Origin: Burkholderiales bacterium
GTDB taxonomy: Bacteria; Pseudomonadota; Gammaproteobacteria; Burkholderiales; Burkholderiaceae_C
Length of the DNA: 64,000 bases
Assembly (NCBI GenBank): GCA_028872015.1
Contig: JAGWLO010000005.1
Location: 1 to 64,000 of the forward strand
Reading direction: 5' to 3'
The position numbers were made by a program, and so were the translations under genes. A model generated the notes under the pieces. That model had not been told where the DNA came from. It ran no database searches and saw nothing but the letters and a program-made list of their open reading frames with translations. Shown piece by piece: positions 1 to 7,862 of the stretch; within the stretch, counting starts at the first letter, position 1, and each line of letters starts with the position of its first letter.

Positions 1-2877
1 GCGCAGGCGCAGGGCATCGACTACCTGTCCTCCAGCAGCAGCTCGGGCGTGTCCACCATCACCGCCACGCTGCGGCTGAACTACGACGCCAACCGCGCCC
101 TCACCGAGATCAGCACCCAGGTCAACTCGGTGAAGAACCAGCTGCCGGCGCAGGCCCAGCAGCCGGTGCTCACGGTGCAGACGGGCTCGACCATCGACTC
201 GATGTACATGGGCTTCTACAGCGACACGCTGCCCACCAACAACGTCACCGACTACCTGGTGCGGGTGGTCAAGCCCAAGCTCGACGCCATCGACGGCGTG
301 CAGACGGCCGAGATCCTGGGCGCGCGCCAGTTCGCGCTGCGCGCCTGGCTGGACACCGGCAAGCTGGCCGCGTTCGGTCTCACGGCCGCCGACGTCAGCG
401 CCGCGCTGGCCGCCAACAACTACCTCGCCGCGCTGGGCTCGACCAAGGGCCAGATGGTGAGCGTGCCGCTGACCGCCGGCACCGACCTGCACTCGGTGGA
501 CGAGTTCAAGCAGCTGGTGGTCAAGCGCAGCGGCGACACCGTGGTGCGGCTGGAAGACGTGGCCACCGTCAGCCTGGGCTCCGAGACCTACGACTTCAAC
601 GTCGCCTTCAGCGGCAAGCGCTCGGTCTTCATCGGCATCAAGGTGGCGCCCGAGGCCAACATCCTGGACGTGGCCAAGCGCGTGCGCGCGGCCTTCCCCG
701 ACGTGCAGCAGCAGCTGCCCGCCGGCCTGACGGGGGAGATCGTCTACGACGCCACCGCCTTCATCAACACCTCGATCGACGAGGTGGTCAAGACGCTGGT
801 CGAGGCCCTGCTGATCGTGACCGTGGTGATCTACCTGTTCCTGGGCAGCTTCCGCGCCGTGGCGGTGCCGGTGATCGCGATGCCGCTGTCGCTGGTGGGC
901 ACCTTCTTCATGATGCTGGCGCTGGGCTACTCGATCAACCTGCTCACGCTGCTGGCGCTGGTGCTGGCCATCGGCCTGGTGGTGGACGACGCGATCATCG
1001 TGGTGGAGAACGTCGACCGCCACATGAAGGAGGGCCAGAGCCCGCTGCAGGCGGCGCTGATGGCCGCGCGCGAGCTCGGCGGGCCGATCCTGGCGATGAC
1101 GGTGGTGCTGATCGCGGTGTACGTGCCGATCGGCTTCCAGGGCGGCCTCACGGGCGCGCTGTTCACCGAGTTCGCCTTCACGCTGGCCGGCGCGGTGGCG
1201 GTGTCGGGCGTGGTGGCGCTGACGCTGTCGCCGATGATGTCCTCGCGCATCTTCAAGCCCGAGCAGGACCAGGGGCGCTTCGTGCAGGCCATCGACCGCG
1301 TGTTCGAGCGCGTGCACCGCGGCTACCACCGCGTGCTGCACGGCCTGCTCGACAGCTGGCCGGTGCTGATCGTGATGGGCGCGCTGCTGATGGGCGCTGC
1401 CGGGCTGATGTTCAAGATGTCCAAGTCCGAGCTGGCGCCCGAGGAGGACCAGGGCATCGTCGGCGCCTTCCTCACCGGCCCGCCCACGGCCACCTCGCAG
1501 CAGATGCAGACCTACGCCGACCAGGTGTTCAAGATCGCGCACGACACGCCCGAGTACCAGCAGATGTTCCAGATCACGGGCGTGCCCACGATCAACCAGG
1601 GCATCGGCGGCGTGCTGTTCAAGCCCTGGGACCAGCGCACGCGCAGCGCGCACGAACTGCAGCAGGACCTGCAGGCGCGCTGGAACAAGATCGCCGGCGC
1701 GCGCGTGGCGGCGTTCCAGTTCCCGTCGCTGCCGGGCGCCTCGGGCCTGCCGGTGCAGTTCGTGATCACCACCACCGAGCCGTTCCAGAACCTCAACAGC
1801 GTGGCGCAGCAGGTGCTGGCCAAGGCCCAGGCCGCGCACCTGTTCTACTTCGCCGACACCGACCTCAAGATCGACAAGCCCCAGGCCACGGTGGTGGTCG
1901 ACCGCGACCAGCTCGCCACGCTGGGCCTGACCCAGCAGGACCTGGGCAACGCGCTGGGCGCCGCGCTGGGCGGGGGCTACGTCAACTACTTCTCGATCGC
2001 CGGCCGCTCGTACAAGGTGATCCCGCAGGTGCTGCAGGTGGACCGGCTGAACCCGTCCGACGTGCTCGACTTCTACCTCAAGACGCCGGCGGGCAACATG
2101 ATCCCCGCCAGCACCGTGGCGAGCCTGAAGACCACCGTGGTGCCGGAGTCGATCAACCACTTCCAGCAGCTGAACTCGGTGACGATCTCGGGCGTCTCGG
2201 GGCAGTCGCAGGGCGACGTGCTGACCTTCCTGCGCAACGCGGTGAAGGAGGTCGCGCCCAGCGGCTACACGGTGGACTACTCGGGGCAGTCGCGCCAGTT
2301 CATGCAGGAGTCGGGCGGCTTCGGCGTCACCTTCGCGTTCGCGCTGATCATCGTGTTCCTGGCGCTGGCAGCGCAGTTCGAGAGCTTCCGCGACCCCATC
2401 GTGATCCTGGTCTCGGTGCCGCTGGCGCTGTTCGGGGCGCTGATCTTCATCTTCCTGGGCTTCGCCTCGGTGAACATCTACACCGAGGTCGGCCTGGTCA
2501 CGCTGATGGGCTTGATCAGCAAGCACGGCATCCTGATCGTGGAGGTGGCCAACCAGCAGCAGCGTGCCGGCAAGAGCAAGCGCGAGGCGATCGAGCACGC
2601 GGCCGGCCTGCGCCTGCGGCCGATCCTGATGACCACCGCGGCGATGGTGTTCGGCGTCGTGCCGCTGGTCATCGCCTCGGGCGCCGGTGCCGCCGGCCGC
2701 CAGGCGATGGGCATCGTGATCTTCACCGGCATGGCCATCGGCACGCTGTTCACGCTGTTCGTGGTGCCGGCGATGTACCTGTTCATCGGCAGCGACCATG
2801 CCCGGCAGCGTGCCGCCCAGGCCGGCGCGGCGCCGGGCGAGCTGCCGCCCGCAGGCACGGCCGGCACGGCCGGATAG
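1..2877 (+). CDS. RND multidrug efflux permease, 5'-truncated by window edge
   Basis: The frame is open from base 1, so the start lies outside the window; about 958 residues are visible. It matches the inner-membrane pump of HAE1-family RND tripartite efflux systems, which use proton flow to expel drugs or solvents through a periplasmic adaptor and an outer-membrane channel. The TM4 region LAIGLVVDDAIIVVENVDRH carries the paired aspartates used for proton relay, and a second hydrophobic block near the C-terminus (from about residue 765) repeats the RND fold. The C-terminal tail is rich in Ala, Gly and Pro. The adaptor gene is expected upstream, outside the window; no outer-membrane channel gene follows. 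The substrate cannot be told from sequence. Confidence 0.95.
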   Translation, partial: AQAQGIDYLSSSSSSGVSTITATLRLNYDANRALTEISTQVNSVKNQLPAQAQQPVLTVQTGSTIDSMYMGFYSDTLPTNNVTDYLVRVVKPKLDAIDGVQTAEILGARQFALRAWLDTGKLAAFGLTAADVSAALAANNYLAALGSTKGQMVSVPLTAGTDLHSVDEFKQLVVKRSGDTVVRLEDVATVSLGSETYDFNVAFSGKRSVFIGIKVAPEANILDVAKRVRAAFPDVQQQLPAGLTGEIVYDATAFINTSIDEVVKTLVEALLIVTVVIYLFLGSFRAVAVPVIAMPLSLVGTFFMMLALGYSINLLTLLALVLAIGLVVDDAIIVVENVDRHMKEGQSPLQAALMAARELGGPILAMTVVLIAVYVPIGFQGGLTGALFTEFAFTLAGAVAVSGVVALTLSPMMSSRIFKPEQDQGRFVQAIDRVFERVHRGYHRVLHGLLDSWPVLIVMGALLMGAAGLMFKMSKSELAPEEDQGIVGAFLTGPPTATSQQMQTYADQVFKIAHDTPEYQQMFQITGVPTINQGIGGVLFKPWDQRTRSAHELQQDLQARWNKIAGARVAAFQFPSLPGASGLPVQFVITTTEPFQNLNSVAQQVLAKAQAAHLFYFADTDLKIDKPQATVVVDRDQLATLGLTQQDLGNALGAALGGGYVNYFSIAGRSYKVIPQVLQVDRLNPSDVLDFYLKTPAGNMIPASTVASLKTTVVPESINHFQQLNSVTISGVSGQSQGDVLTFLRNAVKEVAPSGYTVDYSGQSRQFMQESGGFGVTFAFALIIVFLALAAQFESFRDPIVILVSVPLALFGALIFIFLGFASVNIYTEVGLVTLMGLISKHGILIVEVANQQQRAGKSKREAIEHAAGLRLRPILMTTAAMVFGVVPLVIASGAGAAGRQAMGIVIFTGMAIGTLFTLFVVPAMYLFIGSDHARQRAAQAGAAPGELPPAGTAGTAG

Positions 2878-2921
2878 GCGGCTCCGACCGAGGGTCGGCG
2901 GGCCCGCCGTACGATGCGGGC

Positions 2922-3461
2922 ATGAACGCGATGCGGCGTTGCGGCCCGCACCTGGCGGCGATCCCGCTGCTGGGCGCCCTGATGGCGGCGCTGACCGCCG
3001 CACTGGCGGGCTGCGCCGCCATCGGCTTGCACCCGCCGGTGGCGGGCCAGACCGAAGCCCAGGTGCTGGCCCGCGACGGCCCGCCCACGGCGCGCTACGC
3101 GATGCCTGGCGGCGCCGCCCGGCTCGAGTACGCCAGCGGCCCGGCCGGCCGCGAGACCTGGATGGTGGACATCGATGCCAGCGGCCACGTGATCGCCGCG
3201 CGCCAGGTGCTGAACGAGGCCGCCTTCGACGCCTTCCAGCGTCACGCGGCCGGCATGTCGCCTGCGCAGCTGCTGCGCACGCTGGGCACGCCGGGCGAGC
3301 GCCGCGGCGGTGGCTGGCAGGGCGGCGAGGTCTGGTCCTGGCGCTACCCGAACAACGACTGCCTGTGGTTCCAGGTCTCGATCGGCGACGACGGCCGGGT
3401 GCGCGACGGCGCCTACGGCTTCGACCCGATGTGCAACCGGCCCGGCGACACCCCGGGCTGA
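2922..3461 (+). CDS. putative outer-membrane lipoprotein, BamE/SmpA-like organisation
   Basis: The 179-residue product begins with a charged N-terminus, a hydrophobic stretch and a lipobox (LAGC, Cys about residue 30), so it should be exported and lipid-anchored. The rest has two similar modules of the type 'G..EA.VLARDGPPTARY' and 'MSPAQLLRTLGTPGERR', each followed by an aromatic strand. That pattern recalls BamE/SmpA-like small lipoproteins, but I see no decisive family motif. It lies 44 bases after the RND permease on the same strand and is convergent with the DNA glycosylase gene. Lipoprotein status is well supported; function is unknown. Confidence 0.75.
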   Translation: MNAMRRCGPHLAAIPLLGALMAALTAALAGCAAIGLHPPVAGQTEAQVLARDGPPTARYAMPGGAARLEYASGPAGRETWMVDIDASGHVIAARQVLNEAAFDAFQRHAAGMSPAQLLRTLGTPGERRGGGWQGGEVWSWRYPNNDCLWFQVSIGDDGRVRDGAYGFDPMCNRPGDTPG

Positions 3462-3478
3462 CCGGCCGACCCGGCGGG

Positions 3479-4282
3479 TCAGCCGGCGGCCTCGGCCACC
3501 CCGGCCGCCAGGCAGAGATCCTCCCAGGCGCGCGCCTTGTCGGGCAGGTTGCGCAGCAGGTAGGCCGGATGGTAGGTGACGATCAGCGGCACGCCGCGGT
3601 AGCGGTGCACGCGGCCGCGCAGGCGGCCGATGGGCTCCTCGCTGCCCAGCAGCGCGCGCACGGCGAATCGGCCCATGGCCAGGATCAGGCGCGGCTGCAG
3701 CAGCTCGACCTGGCGCGCCAAGTACGGCTCGCACTGCGCCAGCTCGGCCGGCTCGGGGTTGCGGTTGCGCGGCGGCCGGCACTTCAGCGTGTTGGCGATG
3801 TACACGCGCCGGGCCGGCGGCACGGCCGCCTCCGCGGCACGCGTGAGCTCCAGCGCAGCCAGCATGCGGTCGAGCAGCTGCCCGGCCGGGCCGACGAAGG
3901 GCTCGCCCTGGCGGTCCTCCTGCTCGCCCGGGGCTTCGCCCACCACCATCCACTGCGCCTGCTCGCTGCCGGTGCCGAACACGGTCTGGGTGCGGCCGGC
4001 GCACAGGCCGCAGGCGCGGCAGCCCGCCACGGCCTCGCGCAGCGCTGGCCAGCCCAGGGCCGAGACATCGGGCCGTGCGCCGAGCGTGGCGGGGGCGGGC
4101 ACGGCCCCGGGCGCAGTCACCAAGACGGGCACGGACGCCGGTGCGGGAGCGGCCGCAGGCGAAGCTGCCGGCGCGGGTGCCGCCGCGGCGCCGGCCGGCG
4201 ACCACAGCCGCAGGCCCATCGCGTCGAGCATCGCCCGCTGGCGTTCAGTCCAGCGCATCGGTATCGCTGCCGGTGGCGGCAT
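3479..4282 (-). CDS. uracil-DNA glycosylase, family 4/5 type with Fe-S cluster
   Basis: Removes uracil from DNA at the start of base excision repair. Motifs are clear: VVGEAPGEQEDRQGEPFVGPAG (glycosylase motif A), NTLKCRPPRNRNP and the C-terminal HPAYLLRN motif B. Cysteines in CRACGLCAGR, in NTLKC and in LAQCEPY fit the four ligands of the [4Fe-4S] cluster of family 4 enzymes. An Ala/Pro-rich linker (about residues 30-75) separates a short N-terminal segment from the catalytic domain. The gene overlaps the end of rimI; the overlap is 38 bases from this start and 14 from the internal Met at 4258, which begins the more conserved MRWTERQ segment. It ends a tsaB-rimI-UDG run on the minus strand, so co-transcription is likely. 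Confidence 0.9.
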   Translation of the reverse strand: MPPPAAIPMRWTERQRAMLDAMGLRLWSPAGAAAAPAPAASPAAAPAPASVPVLVTAPGAVPAPATLGARPDVSALGWPALREAVAGCRACGLCAGRTQTVFGTGSEQAQWMVVGEAPGEQEDRQGEPFVGPAGQLLDRMLAALELTRAAEAAVPPARRVYIANTLKCRPPRNRNPEPAELAQCEPYLARQVELLQPRLILAMGRFAVRALLGSEEPIGRLRGRVHRYRGVPLIVTYHPAYLLRNLPDKARAWEDLCLAAGVAEAAG

Positions 4283-4760
4283 CGGCGTCCGGCGGCAACA
4301 GGCAGCGCATCACGATGGCGTCTTCGCGCCGGCCCGCGGCTGCCGGGTAGTAGCCAGGGCGGCGCCCGACTTCGACGAAGCCGCGCCGGCCGTACAGCCC
4401 GCGCGCGCGCAGGTTGGACTGACGCACCTCGAGCCACAGCGCCACCAGCCCGAGGGCGCGGCCGTGGGCTTCCACCGCGTCCAGCAGCGCCCGGCCCAGC
4501 CCGCGCCCCTGCCATGCCGGCGCCACGGTGAGGTTGAGCAGGTGCAGCTCGTCGACCACCGGCATGGCCACGAAGTAGCCCAGCAGGCCGTCGCGCGGCG
4601 AGGCCAGCACTTCGGCCAGGTAGCCGGCGGCGAGCGAGTCGACGAAGTTGCCGCGGCTCCAGGGGTGGGCGTAGGCCGCGGCTTCGATCGCGGCCACGGG
4701 CTCGACATCGGCCATCGTCATGCGGCGCCGACGCGGGCGCGGCTCGAGCAGCGCGTTCAT
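4245..4760 (-). CDS. rimI: ribosomal protein bS18 alanine N-acetyltransferase
   Basis: A 171-residue GNAT acetyltransferase that would transfer acetyl from acetyl-CoA to the N-terminal alanine of bS18. The acetyl-CoA loop is visible as VAPAWQGRGLGRALL, followed by the LWLEVRQSNLRARGLYGRRGF segment typical of RimI. It overlaps the end of tsaB by four bases (ATGA), which supports translational coupling; tsaB-rimI is a common bacterial pairing. The C-terminal tail is longer than in E. coli RimI (about 148 residues) and has no evident motif. A start at the internal Met (MTMADVEP, 13 residues in) is possible. Confidence 0.92.
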   Translation of the reverse strand: MNALLEPRPRRRRMTMADVEPVAAIEAAAYAHPWSRGNFVDSLAAGYLAEVLASPRDGLLGYFVAMPVVDELHLLNLTVAPAWQGRGLGRALLDAVEAHGRALGLVALWLEVRQSNLRARGLYGRRGFVEVGRRPGYYPAAAGRREDAIVMRCLLPPDADAATGSDTDALD

Positions 4761-5536
4761 GGCGCCCGCACCGGCACGGCGGCACCGCGCCCAGCCTCCT
4801 GACCCGCCTCACGCTCGCGTGTCGTCTGGGCGACCTTGTCGCGCAGGTACAGCGGCAGCGCCGCCGCGGCGTCGATGCCCGCGCCGGCCTGCGCCGCACG
4901 CAGCGCCAGGCGCAGCAGGGCGCCGGCGCGGTCGGCCTGGTCGGGCAGGCGCAGCGCCCCCGCGGGCAGCGACAAGCGCTCGCCGAAGGCCGCCAGCGCC
5001 GAGCCCGCGACGGCGTGCGGCACGGCGCCCGGCCCCGCATCGGCCCAGGCCGATGCCAGCGCGCCGGGATCGCACAGCCGCGGCGCCTGCAGCACCTGCC
5101 AGCCGCCGTCGGCCCAGCGGTAACGGGCGGCGTAGACCTCGCCCATGCGCGCGTCCATCGCCACGCCGACGTCGAAGGCCGCCGCGGGCGCGGCCTGCGC
5201 CCGCGCGTCCTCGGCCACGATCAGCAGGCTGTCGATCGGCAGCAGCGGCCGGCCCAGGCCGAAGCCCAGGCCCTGCGCCACGGCGCAGGCGGTGCGCAGG
5301 CCGGTGAAGGCGCCCGGGCCGCTGCCGAAGGCGATGCAGTCCAGATCGGCCAGCACCAGCCCCGCGCGGGCCAGCAGCGCCTGCGCCTGCGGCAGCAGGC
5401 TGCCCGACGCGGCGGCACCGCCCGCCAGCAGCAGCGTCAGGCCGCCGTCCGGGCCGTGCACGCCCAGCGCGAGTTGTTCGGTGGCGGTGTCGAAGGCCAG
5501 CAGGCGGGCCGCTGAAGGCGCGGTCGGGGACGGCAT
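4757..5536 (-). CDS. tsaB: tRNA threonylcarbamoyladenosine biosynthesis protein TsaB
   Basis: Partner of TsaD and TsaE in forming t6A at position 37 of ANN-decoding tRNAs. It has the ASKHA-fold start LLAFDTATEQLALGV and the signature SGPGAFTGLRTACAVAQGLG near residue 75. Length (259) is slightly above the usual 230. TsaC, which makes the threonylcarbamoyl-AMP substrate, is also in this window at 8897-9886. The start is divergent from the SemiSWEET-like gene, with about 65 bases between them. A weak minus-strand -10 candidate (CATAAA, 5545-5550) ends 8 bases before the ATG. Confidence 0.93.
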   Translation of the reverse strand: MPSPTAPSAARLLAFDTATEQLALGVHGPDGGLTLLLAGGAAASGSLLPQAQALLARAGLVLADLDCIAFGSGPGAFTGLRTACAVAQGLGFGLGRPLLPIDSLLIVAEDARAQAAPAAAFDVGVAMDARMGEVYAARYRWADGGWQVLQAPRLCDPGALASAWADAGPGAVPHAVAGSALAAFGERLSLPAGALRLPDQADRAGALLRLALRAAQAGAGIDAAAALPLYLRDKVAQTTREREAGQEAGRGAAVPVRAP

Positions 5537-5601
5537 GGATCGAGTTTATGCCGTGCGATCATCGCCGCCGCCCGCCCCGGGCACCCATGCTGCACGCCAC
5601 C

Positions 5602-5865
5602 ATGACCCTGCACGACACCCTCGGCTACCTGGCCGCCACGCTGACCACGGGCTCGTTCGTGCCGCAGGCCTGGCTCACGCTGCGAACGCGCGACGTGAGT
5701 GGCGTCTCGCTCGCCATGTACGGCAGTTTCACGGCCGGGGTGGCGCTGTGGCTGGCCTACGGCATCGCGCTGGGCGAGTGGCCGATCATGGTGGCCAACG
5801 CCATCACGCTGGCGCTGGCGGCCACGATCCTGGTGACCAAGATCGTGGTGGAAGCGCAGCGCTAG
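5602..5865 (+). CDS. SemiSWEET/PQ-loop family membrane protein
   Basis: An 87-residue protein from this ATG (another ATG lies at 5587). It has three hydrophobic helices and the PQ-loop near helix 1 (TGSFVPQAWLTLRTRDVSGVSL), which defines the SemiSWEET/MtN3 family of small dimeric sugar transporters. The size matches the family. The frame is open further upstream, but that extension is Arg/Pro-rich and not membrane-like, so the later start is preferred. It overlaps the end of the ompW-like gene tail to tail by four bases. The substrate is unknown. Confidence 0.85.
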   Translation: MTLHDTLGYLAATLTTGSFVPQAWLTLRTRDVSGVSLAMYGSFTAGVALWLAYGIALGEWPIMVANAITLALAATILVTKIVVEAQR

Positions 5866-6494
5866 AACTTGTACGAGCCCCCGACGGCGAAGGTGGTCGG
5901 GCGGAAGTCGATCGTGGTCTGCAGCACGTTGGCGCCGGTGGCCACCAGCTTGCTCCGCACTTTGGCGTAGCCGATGCTGGCGAACAGGCCCCAGCGCGGG
6001 TCGATGGCGTAGTCGACCCCGGCCTCGGCCGCCGCGCCGGTGGAGTCGGACAGTTTGATGTCGTAGCCGTAGGGCGACTTGGCGTCGGTGAACTTGGTGT
6101 AGTTGACGCCCAGGCCGACATAGGGCCGCCAGGCGGCGCCGGCCTCGCCCCAGTGGTACGTGAACAGCAGCGTGGGCGCCACGTTGCGTGCCGAGAGCAC
6201 CTCGCCCAGGAAGGCCACGCTGCCGGTGGCGGTGGCCGTGATCTTGGGCGGCACGCCGAGCACCAGCTCGACCCCCCAGTGCGGCTGCAGTTCGTACTCG
6301 GCCGTGAGCAGCAGGGTGTTGGCGCTGCCGACCTTGGCGTCGGCCCCGGGCGGAATGCCGATGCCGGTGATGCCGTTGCTGCGCGAGTCGGGCTGGTAGC
6401 GGATGACGCCGACCTTCAGCGTCAGCCCTTCGGCGTGGGCGGCACCGCAGGCGGCAGCCGCCGCCAGCACGAGGATCCGGATGGAGGTGTGCAT
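5862..6494 (-). CDS. ompW: OmpW family outer-membrane protein
   Basis: A 210-residue protein with a signal peptide (MHTSIRILVLAAAAACGAAHA, cleavage after AHA) and an eight-stranded barrel pattern of alternating hydrophobic residues. It carries the OmpW signatures of TLLFTYHWGEAG..WRPYVGLGVNYT and ends in YKF, the C-terminal aromatic signal for the BAM machinery. The family forms small channels for hydrophobic compounds. The start was placed at the ATG of the signal peptide; the frame is open upstream but that is read-through of the SGNH gene region. It lies 26 bases after the SGNH hydrolase gene on the same strand, so the two may form one transcript linking lipid hydrolysis and uptake (inference). 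Confidence 0.9.
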   Translation of the reverse strand: MHTSIRILVLAAAAACGAAHAEGLTLKVGVIRYQPDSRSNGITGIGIPPGADAKVGSANTLLLTAEYELQPHWGVELVLGVPPKITATATGSVAFLGEVLSARNVAPTLLFTYHWGEAGAAWRPYVGLGVNYTKFTDAKSPYGYDIKLSDSTGAAAEAGVDYAIDPRWGLFASIGYAKVRSKLVATGANVLQTTIDFRPTTFAVGGSYKF

Positions 6495-6520
6495 GCGAGT
6501 CTTTCTCTGGGGCGGTGGGG

Positions 6521-7726
6521 TCAGATCCAGCCGAAGGCACGCAGCCGCGCCAGCATGTCGGTGCTGATCAGCAGGTGGCCGCCGGGCGTGGGGTGCACGC
6601 TGTCGGCGAACTCCCAGGTGGCGGGGTCGGCGCCAGTGCGCAGGCCGTTGTAGGGCGCGCCCGGGGTCGAGTTGCAAAAGAGCGACGAGCCGTCGGTGAC
6701 CGCGCCGCCCGTGATGACCGAGATCTTGGCCGGGTCGCAGGCCGGGATCGTGGTGTTGGTCAGGCCATAGGCCGTGGGGTTGGCGTAGACGGTCTTGAAG
6801 GTGGTGTTCTCGTCGATCAGCTGCACCGGCAGTCCCGTGAGCCCGTCGCGCAGCCACAGGTTGAAGGTGTCGACCAGGCCGCTGAGCACCGGCACCGCCG
6901 AAGCCGTGGCCGGATTGGCCAGCAGCGAGGCGCCGAAGGGCGTGAGCGCCGAATCGGGCAGGTTCAGCACCGCCACGTACTTGCCGCCCTTGGCCAGGAT
7001 CTGGTCGCGCACGAGGCCGGTGAGTGCCTGCGCCGCCTGCTTCATCGCGGCCTGGGCCGCGTTCTGGGCCGCGAACAATTGCTGGCTCGCCTGGTCGGCG
7101 GTGATCTGCCCGGCCGCGGCCGCGGCCTGGATCTGCGCGGCCGCCGTGGTGAAGGCACCGAACTGCGCGAAAGCATCGTTGCTGCCGGCCCAGACGAAGA
7201 TGAGGTCGGTGGGCTTGAAGCTGCCGAAACGAGCCAGGTGGTTGGCGATCTGCGTCTGCACCGGCACCGTGAGCGCGCCGGTGCTGTGGCCGATGCCGTT
7301 GATGTCGGTCACGCGCGAGCCGCCTTCGCCGTACGCGGTGCAGGTGTTGGCCAGCGCGGGCACGCTGGCGGCCACCGGGCAGTCGACCGAGGTGGTGCCG
7401 AAGCCGACCTTGGCCGGCGTGACCATCAGGCCGAGCGCGCTGGCGACGTTCTCGACCCAGATCGTGGCGGTGGCTGAATTGACCGTGAACTTGCCGCCGA
7501 AATAGGGCGGCTGGCCGTTGCCGGTGAGCGAGGTGGCCGGCGCGTAGGTGCCGACATCGCTGAGGCTGTCACCGAAGCTGACGACGGCGGTGAAGCTGCC
7601 CTTGGTGGTGGGCGCGCCCGCCGGCTGCCCGCTGCCGGGCACGCTCGGGTCGCTGCCGCCGCCGCAGGCGGCCAGGAGCGCCGCGGCCAGCAGGGCCGCA
7701 GCGCAGGAACGGAATGTCGTCGTCAT
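6521..7726 (-). CDS. SGNH/GDSL-family lipoprotein hydrolase (esterase/lipase)
   Basis: A 401-residue exported protein. The N-terminus has a hydrophobic stretch ending in the lipobox LLAAC (Cys21), followed by GGG. The catalytic blocks of the GDSL family are all present: FGDSLSD with Ser54 as nucleophile, WAGSNDAF (block III Asn) and DSVHPTPGGH (catalytic Asp and His). An Ala/Gln-rich helical segment (about residues 190-235) lies after block III. It should act as a surface or periplasmic ester hydrolase. It is followed by an OmpW-type porin on the same strand. The upstream region holds a -10-like element and a palindrome (see 7773-7809). A second GDSL-like lipoprotein with an altered active site lies just downstream in coordinates. 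Confidence 0.9.
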   Translation of the reverse strand: MTTTFRSCAAALLAAALLAACGGGSDPSVPGSGQPAGAPTTKGSFTAVVSFGDSLSDVGTYAPATSLTGNGQPPYFGGKFTVNSATATIWVENVASALGLMVTPAKVGFGTTSVDCPVAASVPALANTCTAYGEGGSRVTDINGIGHSTGALTVPVQTQIANHLARFGSFKPTDLIFVWAGSNDAFAQFGAFTTAAAQIQAAAAAGQITADQASQQLFAAQNAAQAAMKQAAQALTGLVRDQILAKGGKYVAVLNLPDSALTPFGASLLANPATASAVPVLSGLVDTFNLWLRDGLTGLPVQLIDENTTFKTVYANPTAYGLTNTTIPACDPAKISVITGGAVTDGSSLFCNSTPGAPYNGLRTGADPATWEFADSVHPTPGGHLLISTDMLARLRAFGWI

Positions 7727-7772
7727 GGAGGTCCCTCGGGTTTCGACTGCCTGGGCGCGGCGCCCGGGCAAT

Positions 7773-7809
7773 AAAAGCACGGTCGTTCGCTTTTCGGCTG
7801 CCGACTATA
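7773..7809 (-). promoter_or_regulatory. candidate promoter with TetR-like operator for the SGNH hydrolase gene
   Basis: On the minus strand a -10-like TATAGT (7804-7809) is followed by an inverted repeat AAAAGC-N10-GCTTTT (7773-7794) enclosing ACGACCGT. Its place just after the -10 would let a bound protein block transcription. The core resembles operators of TetR-family fatty-acid regulators from betaproteobacteria as I recall them. No good -35 was found. The family of the regulator is an inference. Confidence 0.4.
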
Positions 7810-7862
7810 CGAGGGGCCACCGACGCCCGGCGCGGGTGGAAACCCGCTGCGCCGGCGCGCGA

